Shown in pieces: positions 9,073 to 17,986 of a stretch of DNA of 64,000 bases; the first letter of the stretch is position 1; each line of letters opens with the position of its first letter. Below the pieces are notes generated by a model. The model saw nothing but the letters and a program-made list of their open reading frames with translations, made no database searches and was not told the origin of the DNA. This DNA is from Chryseobacterium turcicum (lineage in GTDB: Bacteria; Bacteroidota; Bacteroidia; Flavobacteriales; Weeksellaceae): contig NZ_JAJNAY010000001.1 of NCBI RefSeq assembly GCF_021010565.1, forward strand, positions 1,592,001-1,656,000, written 5' to 3'. The position numbers were made by a program, and so were the translations under genes.

Positions 9073-10041
9073 ATGAAAGTTTTTATAAACAAAAGAATTC
9101 CCGAAATAGGAATTACCATGCTAAAAGAAGCCGGATTGGAAGTGATAATTCCGGAAAATGATAATCTGTCACGTGAAGAATGGTTAGAATACTGCAAAAA
9201 AACAGACGCTGTTTTAAATGTTGGCGGTAATCAATTTAACCAAGAATTTTTTGAGGAATGTCCTAATGTAAAGGCAATTGCATTGTTCAGTGTAGGTTTT
9301 GACCATGTTGATATTAAAGAAGCCAACAAAAGAAATATCCCAATAGGAAATACGCCGGATGTTTTGAGCCGTGCTACTTCGGATGTTGCATTTTTGTTGA
9401 TGCAATCGGTTTCTAGAAGAGCGAGTTTTTATTTTCAAAAAGTAAAAGACAGAAATTGGGGTAATTTTGACCCTTTATATGAACTTGGACAGGAATTGTA
9501 CGGTAAAACTTTGGGTATTTTCGGTTTAGGCAGAATCGGTTTTGAAATGGCCGAAAAATGCAAGAAAGCTTTCGGAATGAATATTATTTATCACAACAGA
9601 AATCATAATGAAGAAGCCGAACAAGAACTCGATGCAAAATATGTTTCTTTTGATGAATTGATCGAGAAATCGGATGTTTTAAGCATTCATGCCAATTTTA
9701 AACCCGAACAAAGCAATCTTTTCAATGCTTCAGTGTTTGAAAAGATGAAAAAGAATGCCATTTTTGTAAATACTGCAAGAGGTGGTTTTCACAATCAGAA
9801 AGATTTGTATCAGGCTTTGGTTTCCGGAAAGATTTGGGGAGCCGGTTTAGATGTTACCAATCCTGAACCTATTGAAGATAATGACCCTATTTTACAATTG
9901 TCGAATGTGTGCATTCTTCCACATATCGGTTCAGCAACCATTGAAGCCAGAAACGGAATGGCGAGGTTGGCGGCAGAAAATATCATTGCTTTTTCTAAAG
10001 GAGAAAAAATGAAGCATATTGCCAATCCGGAAGTGTACTAA
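9073..10041 (+). CDS. D-isomer-specific 2-hydroxyacid dehydrogenase
   Basis: A 322-residue NAD(P)-dependent dehydrogenase of the glyoxylate/hydroxypyruvate reductase type. The nucleotide-binding motif is GIFGLGRIG (about 148-156). The catalytic triad can be followed: Arg in NTARGG, Glu in TNPEPIED and His in LPHIGSAT. Family members interconvert 2-keto and D-2-hydroxy acids; the exact substrate (glyoxylate, hydroxypyruvate, pyruvate) is not decidable. It is flanked by a terminator upstream and an independent small acidic gene downstream. Confidence 0.9.
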   Translation: MKVFINKRIPEIGITMLKEAGLEVIIPENDNLSREEWLEYCKKTDAVLNVGGNQFNQEFFEECPNVKAIALFSVGFDHVDIKEANKRNIPIGNTPDVLSRATSDVAFLLMQSVSRRASFYFQKVKDRNWGNFDPLYELGQELYGKTLGIFGLGRIGFEMAEKCKKAFGMNIIYHNRNHNEEAEQELDAKYVSFDELIEKSDVLSIHANFKPEQSNLFNASVFEKMKKNAIFVNTARGGFHNQKDLYQALVSGKIWGAGLDVTNPEPIEDNDPILQLSNVCILPHIGSATIEARNGMARLAAENIIAFSKGEKMKHIANPEVY

Positions 10042-10200
10042 AATTTGAGATTTAAAGTTTTAAATTTAGGATTCTAATTTGATTGATGGTTTTGAAAAAG
10101 TATACAATTTCCAACTTGATTCTTTCAACTTTTTCCTTGTTTCTTATCTAATTTGGAACTATTTTTGACTATTATTCATCAACACTAAAATAAAATTATT

Positions 10201-10500
10201 ATGATCACTGAAGATAACAAAAACGAGCAAGACAGAAGATTGGAAGAGATGGATTATAAGCCAAGTGAAGATATTTTTAACAAAGAAAAACACATTCCTT
10301 TAGATGGAAACGGAAATCCTATTATCAATCCGGCTCATATCAACGACGGAATGCCTTATGGTCTAGATATTCCTGGAGCTGAAGATGATGATAACTTTGA
10401 GCAAATCACCAATCAGCTTCCTGATGAAGAAAATAACCTCTACAGCAGAAGCGATAATGAAGATGATAATGAAGAAGAAAATGAAGATATTGTGAGCTAA
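10201..10500 (+). CDS. small, very acidic protein of unknown function
   Basis: A 99-residue hydrophilic protein with no signal peptide or membrane segment. The C-terminal third is dominated by Asp, Glu and Asn (ending EENEDIVS), and the middle is GNPIINPAHINDGMPYGLDI. The predicted charge is strongly negative and the chain is probably disordered. I know of no function. Its own terminator follows the stop codon immediately, which supports a real gene. Confidence 0.65.
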   Translation: MITEDNKNEQDRRLEEMDYKPSEDIFNKEKHIPLDGNGNPIINPAHINDGMPYGLDIPGAEDDDNFEQITNQLPDEENNLYSRSDNEDDNEEENEDIVS

Positions 10501-10505
10501 AATAT

Positions 10506-10540
10506 AAATCCCTGCAAAAATTGATTGCGGGGATTTTTTG
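10506..10540 (+). terminator. intrinsic terminator
   Basis: Stem AAATCCCTGCA / TGCGGGGATTT (11 bp with one G-T pair), 9-nt loop, then a T run. It begins 6 nt after the stop codon of the acidic protein gene. Confidence 0.85.
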
Positions 10541-10599
10541 TGTGTTGTAAAATTAAGGATCATAATTTTAAACTGAATCATTGTTGTCCAGTAAAAATT

Positions 10600-10790
10600 A
10601 GAAATACAATTAACAGTTCGCTCCTCAGGAGCTTTAATGATAAAAGAACCTCTATTTTCTATTAACACTTTGCTCCTAATGGAGCTTTATTAATCCCATC
10701 GGGATTTTCTGTTAATAGAAAAATGAAATTACCCAAAACAAAGCTCCAGAGGATCGATCTATCGATTCACACTATTAACATTGAGTTTGT
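10600..10790. repeat. cluster of short intergenic hairpins in the 438-bp spacer
   Basis: The spacer 10501-10938 carries no gene. It holds GCTCCTCAGGAGC (10620-10632), GCTCC-TAAT-GGAGC (10672-10685) and AATCCC-ATC-GGGATT (10692-10706). The last two are enclosed by the inverted pair CTATTAACA (10659) and TGTTAATAG (10710). The arrangement looks like a REP-type intergenic element. The 3' part of the spacer holds the promoter of the S9 peptidase gene. Confidence 0.6.
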
Positions 10791-10838
10791 CAATTTGTTT
10801 ATTGTTTTAATCGGACAACAATGAAACTGAATATTAAA

Positions 10839-10869
10839 TTTGAAGTTTAAACACATTTACATAACTTTG
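10839..10869 (+). promoter_or_regulatory. Bacteroidetes-type promoter for the S9 peptidase gene
   Basis: TTTG (10839-10842), 19 nt, then TAACTTTG (10862-10869): both boxes and the spacing match the Bacteroidetes consensus exactly. The predicted leader is about 60 nt. Confidence 0.75.
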
Positions 10870-10938
10870 GCAATCTTTGAACAATAATGAACTGAGGAGA
10901 TATAAAAATCCCGAAAGTTTATAAAAATAGTACAGAAT

Positions 10939-12933
10939 ATGAAATTGAAGTACAGTCTGCTCGCTTTGGCAGCGCCTTTCTTAATGAATGCACAACAACT
11001 CATGACACCTGAAATTCTTTGGACTTTGAAAAAAGTTGGAGTACAGGCTGTCTCACCAGATCAATCATTACTGATTTATAAAGTCGGACAGGTTGATTTA
11101 AAAACTGAAAAAACAAAAAACGAAAACTATTTCCTGAATGTTATCAATAATCAGTCTTCAAAAATTGATTTAGGTAAGAAGGCTTTAGTTCAGTGGGATA
11201 AAAACGGACTTTACGCTCAGGAAGGTGACAAAATTTATCTTTCAAAAGACAGTGGAAAAACCTGGACAGAATTTTACACCATCGGTGAAGTAGATAATAT
11301 CGTTATTTCTCCGGATGGAAAAACAATAGCTTTCAGCAAGCAGGTTTTGGTAGAAAAGCTAATGGGGAAAGATAAATATGCAGACACTCCAAAAACGACT
11401 GCGCAAGTTTATACAGACCTGAATCACAGACACTGGGATTATTTTAATGAAGGAAAATACAATCACGTATTTGTAGTTAATACTTCTTCAAATGTAGATT
11501 CTGCAAAAGATTTATTGGAAGGGAAAACGTGGGATTCTCCGCAAAGACCTTTTGGTGGAGCGGAAGACTTCGTCTTTAGTCCGGATTCTTCAAAACTTTT
11601 ATATGTTACAAAACCTAAAAGTGGGAAAGAATATTCTACAAGCACTAATACAGACATTTTTGCGTACGATTTAGTTTCAGCAACAACAAAAAATTTAACT
11701 GAAGGAATGATGGGTTACGATGTGAATCCAAAATTTTCTCCTGATGGAAAATGGCTGTTGTGGCAAAGTATGGAGCGAGAAGGCTATGAAGCTGATAAAA
11801 ATGACATTGTTGTCATGGACTGGAAAACCGGTGCAAAAAGCAATATGACAGGGAACTGGGACGAAAGTGTAACTGGAACAACGTTTTGGAGCAGCGATTC
11901 TAAAAGTATCTATTTTAACGCAGCGTTTCGTGGAACCGTTCAGTTGTTTTCTGTTGACCTTAAGAATGCAAAAGTTAGTCAGATTACAAAAGGAAATTTT
12001 GATGTAAGTGATATTTTTGCAGAAGTAAAAAAATCACTTTTAGTTTCAAAAACAGATATCAATCACGGTGCAGAATTATTCTCAGTAAATCTTAAAAACG
12101 GAGAATTATCGCAGGTTACTGATGTCAATAAAGCTACTTATGCAAAACTAGCACAAGGAAAGTCTGAGTTGAAAATGGTGAAAACTTCAGACGGAAAAGA
12201 AATGGGCGTTTGGTTTCACTATCCGCCAAACTTCGATCCGAACAAAAAATATCCAACTTTAGTGTATTGCCAAGGAGGTCCACAGTCTGGGTTAACTCAA
12301 TTTTTCAGCACAAGATGGAACTTTGCACTAATGGCAGCGAATGGTTACGTTGTTGTTGCACCAAACCGTCGCGGAATGCCGGGTTGGGGAACAAAATGGA
12401 ATGAAGAAATCTCAAGAGATTGGGGTGGACAACCGATGAGAGATTATTTGGCAGCTACGGATTATGCCAAAACTTTACCTTATGTAGATGGTGAAAGAGT
12501 TGCTGCAGTTGGAGCAAGTTACGGTGGTTACAGCGTATTTATGTTAGCCGGAATTCATGAGAATAGATTCAAAACATTCATTGCTCATGATGGATTGTTT
12601 GATATGAAATCTTGGTATTTAACAACAGAAGAATTGTGGTTTGCAAACTGGGATTTGGGTTCTCCTTGGGAAAAGCCTCTTCCAAAAGCATATACAGAAT
12701 TTAACCCAAGCAATTTTGTTGATAAATGGAATAAGCCAATTATGATTTTCCAAGGTGGAATTGACTTTAGAGTAGGATATGAGCAAGGTCAGGAAGCTTT
12801 CCAGGCAGCAAGACTGAGAGGCCTGAAATCAAAATTAGTATATTTTCCTAACGAAAATCACTGGGTTCTTCATCCGCAAAACGGCTTAGTTTGGCAGAGA
12901 GAATTTTTTGATTGGTTGAAAGAAACTTTATAA
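10939..12933 (+). CDS. secreted S9 family peptidase (prolyl oligopeptidase/dipeptidyl-peptidase type)
   Basis: A 664-residue protein with a signal peptide (1-18, ending MNAQ), an N-terminal beta-propeller of TolB/DPP4-like blades (about 30-400, with repeated SPDGK and SSDSK elements), and a C-terminal alpha/beta-hydrolase domain (about 410-664). The catalytic serine is in GASYGGY, the aspartate in GGIDFRVGY and the histidine in NENHWVLH. It should cleave short peptides, often after proline or small residues, in the periplasm or outside. It has its own promoter and terminator. Confidence 0.92.
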   Translation: MKLKYSLLALAAPFLMNAQQLMTPEILWTLKKVGVQAVSPDQSLLIYKVGQVDLKTEKTKNENYFLNVINNQSSKIDLGKKALVQWDKNGLYAQEGDKIYLSKDSGKTWTEFYTIGEVDNIVISPDGKTIAFSKQVLVEKLMGKDKYADTPKTTAQVYTDLNHRHWDYFNEGKYNHVFVVNTSSNVDSAKDLLEGKTWDSPQRPFGGAEDFVFSPDSSKLLYVTKPKSGKEYSTSTNTDIFAYDLVSATTKNLTEGMMGYDVNPKFSPDGKWLLWQSMEREGYEADKNDIVVMDWKTGAKSNMTGNWDESVTGTTFWSSDSKSIYFNAAFRGTVQLFSVDLKNAKVSQITKGNFDVSDIFAEVKKSLLVSKTDINHGAELFSVNLKNGELSQVTDVNKATYAKLAQGKSELKMVKTSDGKEMGVWFHYPPNFDPNKKYPTLVYCQGGPQSGLTQFFSTRWNFALMAANGYVVVAPNRRGMPGWGTKWNEEISRDWGGQPMRDYLAATDYAKTLPYVDGERVAAVGASYGGYSVFMLAGIHENRFKTFIAHDGLFDMKSWYLTTEELWFANWDLGSPWEKPLPKAYTEFNPSNFVDKWNKPIMIFQGGIDFRVGYEQGQEAFQAARLRGLKSKLVYFPNENHWVLHPQNGLVWQREFFDWLKETL

Positions 12934-12945
12934 AATATCAATAGG

Positions 12946-12972
12946 AGCGGGCTTTAGCCCGCTTTTTGTTTT
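12946..12972 (+). terminator. intrinsic terminator of the S9 peptidase gene
   Basis: GC-rich stem AGCGGGC / GCCCGCT with loop TTTA, followed by TTTTTGTTTT. Confidence 0.88.
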
Positions 12973-13002
12973 AAATATTCAAAAGGCTTTCGCCAAAATT
13001 TA

Positions 13003-13010
13003 TATATTTG
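13003..13010 (+). promoter_or_regulatory. -7 box directly before an ATG (possible leaderless transcript)
   Basis: TATATTTG matches TANNTTTG, and the ATG of the glycosylase gene starts 5 nt after its last base, about where transcription should start. No good -33 box is visible. Confidence 0.45.
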
Positions 13011-13014
13011 AATC

Positions 13015-13503
13015 ATGCAAAACAGAATCTCGTCATTTCCACCGTTTATTGATGGAAAATCTAAAATTTTAATTTTAGGCTCTATTCCCGGTGTAAAATC
13101 TCTCGAAAAGCAACAATATTATGCACATCCACAAAATAAATTCTGGAAAATTATTTTTGAGTTGTTTAATGAAAAATTTACAGAAGATTATGTTGAAAGA
13201 ATAAAGATTTTAAAGAAAAATCACATTGCAATTTGGGATGTCATCGATTCTTGTGAAAGAAAAGGAAGTTTAGATTCTGAGATTAAAAACGAAGAAGCCA
13301 ATCAAATTGAAGAATTATTAGAAAATCATCCTAATATTCAGGCAATATTTTGCAATGGTGGAAAATCTTATAAAAATTTGCAGAAATTATTAGGCAAAAA
13401 CTTTAGAGTTCCGATTTACTTATTGCCTTCTACAAGCCCGCTCCACACCATTTCTTATGAAAGAAAATTTGAAGATTGGAAAAAAATATTGGAGTTCTTT
13501 TGA
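13015..13503 (+). CDS. hypoxanthine-DNA glycosylase (uracil-DNA glycosylase superfamily, family 6)
   Basis: A 162-residue protein with the signatures of DNA-deoxyinosine glycosylases: SFPPFIDGKSKILILGSIPG at the N-terminus, YYAHPQNKFW about residue 37, and IWDVIDSCERKGSLDSEI. The last part, LPSTSPLH, corresponds to the DNA-intercalation loop of the superfamily. Family members excise hypoxanthine arising from adenine deamination. The cytoplasmic repair gene stands alone, convergent with AIM24, and its -7 box lies unusually close to the start codon. Confidence 0.85.
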   Translation: MQNRISSFPPFIDGKSKILILGSIPGVKSLEKQQYYAHPQNKFWKIIFELFNEKFTEDYVERIKILKKNHIAIWDVIDSCERKGSLDSEIKNEEANQIEELLENHPNIQAIFCNGGKSYKNLQKLLGKNFRVPIYLLPSTSPLHTISYERKFEDWKKILEFF

Positions 13504-13510
13504 GTAATAA

Positions 13511-13548
13511 TTGAAACAAAAGCAAGAATCTAAAATCCTTGCTTTCAA
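13511..13548. terminator. bidirectional hairpin terminator
   Basis: Stem AAAGCAAG / CTTGCTTT with an 11-nt loop, extended by TTGAA/TTCAA-like flanks, between two convergent genes. Confidence 0.65.
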
Positions 13549-13580
13549 TATTTAAAATTACCAATTGAATATAATTTACT

Positions 13581-14273
13581 TTACTTATCAATCCTATAAA
13601 CCTCCTCATAAGGCTGAATCAAAACCCAGCCATTTCCGGAAAATTTCATCTGAAACTCTTCGCCGCTTCCTCTTCCGATTAAACTTTTAAAAGAAACATT
13701 GGTTTTTAGTTCAGGACTTAGATTACCAGACCAGGCCACGGTTGCATTTGGGTCTGTAAAAACCGGCGCATCTGGAGTTACCAATAAAGTTAAAGGTTCG
13801 CCATGAGTAGTTATCGCAATATGTCCTGTTCCGGAAAGCTTTATCTGAAATAATCCACCCGACATTACTCCGGCAACGCTTTTTAGCATCGTGATGTCAC
13901 TTTTTATGGTTTGTTCGTGTGCCAAAACGTCATTTCCGTTCACGCAAATTGTTTCGTTATTGAGGTATAGAATTCTTACTTTTTTGCCGTCATCTGCCAC
14001 ATAGAGTTTACCGGTGCCTTCTGCTTTCATCAGTTTGGTGCCTTCTCCACTGATGGCTTTTTTTAATAAATTTCCAAGTCCACCAGAAAGCATTCCTTGT
14101 CTTTCAAAATTAATATTTCCTATATAACCTACCATACTTCCTGTTTTTGTCCAGACTGCTTGGTTATTTAAGTTAATTTCTAAAAGTGCTGGTTTTTCAA
14201 GCTCGAAATAATCTCTTTCAAGAGGGTTTTCTTTTGTTTCATAGACAAAAGATTCAATAGAATATTTGCTCAT
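13581..14273 (-). CDS. AIM24 family protein
   Basis: A 230-residue soluble protein with the beta-rich AIM24/TIGR00266 fold. Gly-rich turns recur (GSMVGYIGNI, MLSGGLGNLLKKAISGEG, GRGSGEEFQMKFSGNGWVLIQ), and the last of these is a hallmark of the family. Bacterial AIM24 proteins have no established biochemical role; the fold resembles tryptophan RNA-binding attenuator protein. The gene is convergent with the glycosylase gene and divergent from queA, so it is probably monocistronic. Confidence 0.88.
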   Translation of the reverse strand: MSKYSIESFVYETKENPLERDYFELEKPALLEINLNNQAVWTKTGSMVGYIGNINFERQGMLSGGLGNLLKKAISGEGTKLMKAEGTGKLYVADDGKKVRILYLNNETICVNGNDVLAHEQTIKSDITMLKSVAGVMSGGLFQIKLSGTGHIAITTHGEPLTLLVTPDAPVFTDPNATVAWSGNLSPELKTNVSFKSLIGRGSGEEFQMKFSGNGWVLIQPYEEVYRIDK

Positions 14274-14385
14274 CGTTTACTATTTTGATTAAGCCAAAAT
14301 AATCATTTTTTTATTGATAATATCTTGAAAATAATAAAATTTAGGCTCCGTAACCACCATGAATAAAGAGGAGTAAAATAAACAC

Positions 14386-14417
14386 TTGACAAAGGGGTAT
14401 AGAATGTTGTATATTTG
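14386..14417 (+). promoter_or_regulatory. Bacteroidetes-type promoter for queA
   Basis: TTGAC (from 14386) followed, 21 nt after the TTG, by TATATTTG (14410-14417), an exact -7 match. The queA ATG lies 58 nt downstream. Confidence 0.75.
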
Positions 14418-14475
14418 CACCTCGAAAATTACACCATGTAATTTTACATAAATTTTTAAACCGTAATTTAAAATA

Positions 14476-15525
14476 ATGAAAACATCCGATTTTAATTTCG
14501 ACCTTCCTGAAGAATTGTTGGCAGAATATCCTTCAGAGCATAGAGATGAAGCTAGATTAATGGTTCTTGACAGAAAAACGCAAACTATTGAGCACAAATT
14601 GTTCAAAGATGTGGTAGATTATTTTGATGAGAAAGATCTTTTCATCTTTAATAATACTAAAGTTTTTCCTGCTCGTTTGTATGGAAATAAAGAAAAAACC
14701 GGAGCTAAAATTGAAGTTTTCTTATTAAGAGAGCTTGATAAAGAAACTCGTGTTTGGGATGTTTTGGTAGATCCTGCAAGAAAAATAAGAATTGGTAACA
14801 AATTATTCTTTACGGAAGATGAATCTTTGGTTGCTGAGGTAATTGATAATACAACTTCAAGAGGTAGAACTTTAAGATTCTTATTCGATGGTTCTTATGA
14901 AGAATTTAGATCTAAATTAAAAGATTTAGGAGAAACACCACTTCCGAAGTATATCAAAAGAGAAGTAGAGCCGGAAGATGCTGAAAGATATCAGACGATT
15001 TATGCAAAAGTAGAAGGAGCGGTAGCAGCACCAACTGCAGGTTTGCATTTCTCTAAGCATTTGATGAAGAAATTAGAAATCAAAGGAATCGATTTTGCTG
15101 AGGTAACACTTCATGTAGGATTAGGAACTTTTAACCCAATCGAGGTAGAAGATTTGTCTAAACATAAAATGGAATCTGAAGAAGTGATCATTGATGAGAA
15201 AAATGCTGAAATCATCAACAGAGCAGTTCAGGAAAATAGAAGAGTTTGCGCAGTAGGTACGACTACGATGAGAGCAATTGAAACATCTGTTTCTTCAAAC
15301 AGAAAAATCTCAGCTTTCGATGGTTGGACTAATAAATTCATCTATCCGCCACACGATTTTGGAATTGCTAATACAATGATTACCAATTTCCATACGCCAA
15401 AATCTACTTTAATGATGATGATTGCTGCATTTGCAGGAAAAGATTTCCTAATGCAAGCCTATGAAGAAGCCATAAAAGAAAAGTATAAATTTTATACTTA
15501 TGGTGACGCAATGCTAATTATTTAA
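14476..15525 (+). CDS. queA: S-adenosylmethionine:tRNA ribosyltransferase-isomerase
   Basis: A 349-residue enzyme that transfers and isomerises the ribosyl part of SAM onto 7-aminomethyl-7-deazaguanine in tRNA to give epoxyqueuosine. Diagnostic segments are [12 protein letters not shown] at the N-terminus, [30 protein letters not shown] and TTTMRAIE. Length and ends match the family. A good promoter precedes it, and rlmN begins 72 nt downstream on the same strand, so both RNA-modification genes may share a transcript interrupted by a hairpin. Confidence 0.97.
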   Translation: MKTSDFNFDLPEELLAEYPSEHRDEARLMVLDRKTQTIEHKLFKDVVDYFDEKDLFIFNNTKVFPARLYGNKEKTGAKIEVFLLRELDKETRVWDVLVDPARKIRIGNKLFFTEDESLVAEVIDNTTSRGRTLRFLFDGSYEEFRSKLKDLGETPLPKYIKREVEPEDAERYQTIYAKVEGAVAAPTAGLHFSKHLMKKLEIKGIDFAEVTLHVGLGTFNPIEVEDLSKHKMESEEVIIDEKNAEIINRAVQENRRVCAVGTTTMRAIETSVSSNRKISAFDGWTNKFIYPPHDFGIANTMITNFHTPKSTLMMMIAAFAGKDFLMQAYEEAIKEKYKFYTYGDAMLII

Positions 15526-15542
15526 TTAAGATATAAGGTAAA

Positions 15543-15571
15543 AGGTTGCAGATAGTAGTTATCTGCGACCT
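15543..15571 (+). promoter_or_regulatory. hairpin between queA and rlmN
   Basis: AGGTTGCAGATA pairs with TATCTGCGACCT (12 bp, one G-T pair) around GTAGT. No T run follows, so it is not a standard terminator. It could stabilise the queA end of a shared mRNA or be a REP-like element. Confidence 0.5.
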
Positions 15572-15596
15572 GAAACCTAAAATCTACAACCTTACA

Positions 15597-16631
15597 ATGA
15601 AAGACATCCGTACATTATCACTCGACCAGCTTAAAGATTATTTTGGATCTTTAGGAGAAAAACCATTTCGTGCGAAACAGGTTTATGATTGGTTGTGGAG
15701 CAAAAATCTGCATTCAATAGAGGAGATGACGAATCTTTCAAAGCAGCTTCGGGATAAAATTTCTGAAGAATATACCATTAATCCAGTTTCTGTAGATCAG
15801 CTTCAGAAAAGTACAGACGGAACTATTAAAAACGGAGTGAAACTTCACGACGGTTTATTGGTAGAATCTGTTTTAATTCCTACAGAAACCAGAACAACAG
15901 CCTGTGTTTCTTCACAAGTAGGATGTTCTTTAAACTGCGAATTTTGTGCAACGGCAAGACTCAAAAGAATGAGAAATCTTGAGGTTGCAGAAATCGTAGA
16001 TCAGGTGGCCTTAATCGACAGCCAAAGTAAAATGTATTTCAACAGACCGCTTACCAATATTGTTTTTATGGGAATGGGTGAGCCAATGATGAATTACAAA
16101 AATGTGGTGGAAGCCATCAGAAAAATCACTCAGCCGGAAGGTTTGGGAATGTCACCTAGAAGAATTACCGTTTCTACATCCGGAATTCCAAAGATGATAA
16201 AAATGCTTGCAGATGATGAATTACGTGTAAAATTGGCGTTGTCACTTCACTCAGCAATAGAATCTAAGCGTAACGAAATTATGCCGTTCTCGGATAAATT
16301 TCCGTTGACTGATATTATGGAATCTCTTCAGTATTGGTACAAAAAAACAGGCTCAGTAGTTACTTTTGAATATTGTGTCTGGAAAGGTATCAATGACGGA
16401 GATGAAGATATTAAAGCTTTAATTAAATATTGCAAGCAGATTCCTTCTAAAGTTAATTTGATTCAATATAATCCTATTGGTGACGGAAAATACGACCAAT
16501 GCAACAAAAAGGCAGAAGACAACTATGTTCGTCAGCTTGAAAATGCCGGAATTACCGTTATGATTCGTAAAAGTCGTGGTGGTGATATTGATGCAGCTTG
16601 TGGGCAATTGGCCAATAAAGAAACACAATAA
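15597..16631 (+). CDS. rlmN: 23S rRNA (adenine-2503-C2)-methyltransferase (dual-specificity RlmN)
   Basis: A 344-residue radical SAM enzyme that methylates A2503 of 23S rRNA and A37 of some tRNAs. The cluster cysteines are C110, C114 and C117 in GCSLNCEFCATARL; the methyl-carrying cysteine is C335 in GDIDAACGQL. The ATG at 15597 gives the normal N-terminus (MKDIRTLSLDQLKDYF); an upstream in-frame TTG at 15546 would add 17 atypical residues and start inside the preceding hairpin. No terminator is evident downstream. Confidence 0.96.
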   Translation: MKDIRTLSLDQLKDYFGSLGEKPFRAKQVYDWLWSKNLHSIEEMTNLSKQLRDKISEEYTINPVSVDQLQKSTDGTIKNGVKLHDGLLVESVLIPTETRTTACVSSQVGCSLNCEFCATARLKRMRNLEVAEIVDQVALIDSQSKMYFNRPLTNIVFMGMGEPMMNYKNVVEAIRKITQPEGLGMSPRRITVSTSGIPKMIKMLADDELRVKLALSLHSAIESKRNEIMPFSDKFPLTDIMESLQYWYKKTGSVVTFEYCVWKGINDGDEDIKALIKYCKQIPSKVNLIQYNPIGDGKYDQCNKKAEDNYVRQLENAGITVMIRKSRGGDIDAACGQLANKETQ

Positions 16632-17060
16632 TTCTATTTAATTCTTTTTTATAAATACTTTTCGCTACGCTAAAATTTTTGAATATCCATTATTTGCTAT
16701 AATATTTAATTTGACGCGAAGACAAAGAATTTTAAATCTTGGTTGTTTTTAAGGTATACAAAGACGTAAACTTAACAAAGAAATAGAAAGTATTTTCAAT
16801 GATGATGAATTTTTGATAATCATGTGGTAGTTTATTGATTATTAGGTATTTATTTTGTTTTTTTTTAAATGATTTGCAGATATTATTTAGCATAAAAGGG
16901 AACTACGAAGTGGTTCAATATTAATAACCTCGGGTGAAACCCGTGGTTGAATGTAAAGAATTTCCAGCGAACCACGAAGAGGTTCAATATTTTTTCTCTA
17001 ACTACATAAATCTTCCATTCCTTAACAATTCATTCATATCAAAAACCTTATTTTTGCTAA
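16632..17060. repeat. 429-bp spacer with REP-like hairpin elements
   Basis: No gene is visible. At 16900-16992 there are two related units, GAACTACGAAGTGGTTC (16900) and GAACCACGAAGAGGTTC (16969), both followed by AATATT. Between them lies the hairpin AACCTCGGGT-GAA-ACCCGTGGTT. The first part of the spacer is plain A/T-rich DNA with weak similarity to the AAAGACG/CGTAAAC elements seen elsewhere in the window. Confidence 0.6.
17049..17056 (+). promoter_or_regulatory. -7 box directly before an ATG (possible leaderless transcript)
   Basis: TATTTTTG matches TANNTTTG and ends 4 nt before the ATG at 17061. There is no convincing -33 box. Confidence 0.4.
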
Positions 17061-17939
17061 ATGAAGAAGGTTTTTTTATTACTTATTTTCAGTTTTTCTA
17101 TTATTTCTAATGCTCAGCAGGCAGAAATTTTTAAGCTTAAAAAATATAGAATTGCAGTCCTCAATGACTCGATTCAGGAGACTTCAGGATTGAATTTTTT
17201 TGATGGAAAACTATACACTTTCAACGACAGCGGAAATCCTGCAGAATTGTACGAAATCGATAAAAATTCAGGAAAAATTCTAAAAGTTTTAAAGACAAAT
17301 GCCGAAAATAAAGATTGGGAAGCATTAACCAATGACGGCAAAAACTTCTACATCGGTGATTTTGGAAACAATGCTGGAACTCGGAAACATTTGAAAATTT
17401 ATAAAATTCCTTTTCAAAACAATCAACTGCAAAATGATTTAATGAAAACGATTTTGTTTTACTATCCTGAGCAAAATGATTTTACTTCAAGAAATATCAA
17501 TACAGATTTCGATTTAGAATCGATGATTTATTTAAATGGTAAAATTCATATTTTCACTAAAGAATGGGCTTCAAAATCTACGACACATTACATTCTTGAC
17601 CCTGAAAATTCTGAAAATCAAGCTGCTGAAAAAGTAGAATCTTACAAAACAGGTTTTATGATAAGTGATGCTTATTATTTTGATAAAAAGCTTTATGTAG
17701 TAGGGTATACCAAGAAAACCGAAGTCTTTTTAAACGTTTTTTATGAGTCTGAACCCGGAATATTTTTCAAAGAAAAACCAAGACATCTTTATTTAGGAAG
17801 TGCTTTAACAATCGGTCAGATTGAAGGAATTGCGGTTGACGAAACGGGAGTTTATATTTCCGGAGAAAAATTCCATTCACCTATCAAAAATACTCAGTCA
17901 TTTTTCTATTTTATCCCCAAAGAAAAACTCCAACTTTAA
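17061..17939 (+). CDS. secreted protein of unknown function, probable beta-propeller
   Basis: A 292-residue protein with a signal peptide (1-18, ending SNAQ). The mature part has repeated short beta-strand elements with Gly/Asp turns (NFFDGKLYTFNDSGNP, DGKNFYIGDFGNN, IEGIAVDETGVYISGE), which suggest a propeller related to SdiA-regulated or phytase-like folds. No catalytic motif is apparent. It is preceded by repeats and followed by a palindromic element, and appears to be transcribed alone. Confidence 0.7.
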   Translation: MKKVFLLLIFSFSIISNAQQAEIFKLKKYRIAVLNDSIQETSGLNFFDGKLYTFNDSGNPAELYEIDKNSGKILKVLKTNAENKDWEALTNDGKNFYIGDFGNNAGTRKHLKIYKIPFQNNQLQNDLMKTILFYYPEQNDFTSRNINTDFDLESMIYLNGKIHIFTKEWASKSTTHYILDPENSENQAAEKVESYKTGFMISDAYYFDKKLYVVGYTKKTEVFLNVFYESEPGIFFKEKPRHLYLGSALTIGQIEGIAVDETGVYISGEKFHSPIKNTQSFFYFIPKEKLQL

Positions 17940-17986
17940 TTGCTAGGTATGTTTAAACTTTGATTAAAAATATGCTTGTTGGAAAA

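Noticed and set aside
15546..15596. N-terminal extension of RlmN from an upstream TTG
   Set aside because: The added residues do not fit the family, begin inside a hairpin, and the ATG at 15597 gives the normal start.
16899..16992. tRNA-like TTC loop (GGTTCAATATT)
   Set aside because: No acceptor stem, anticodon arm or CCA end can be formed around it; it is part of a repeated unit.
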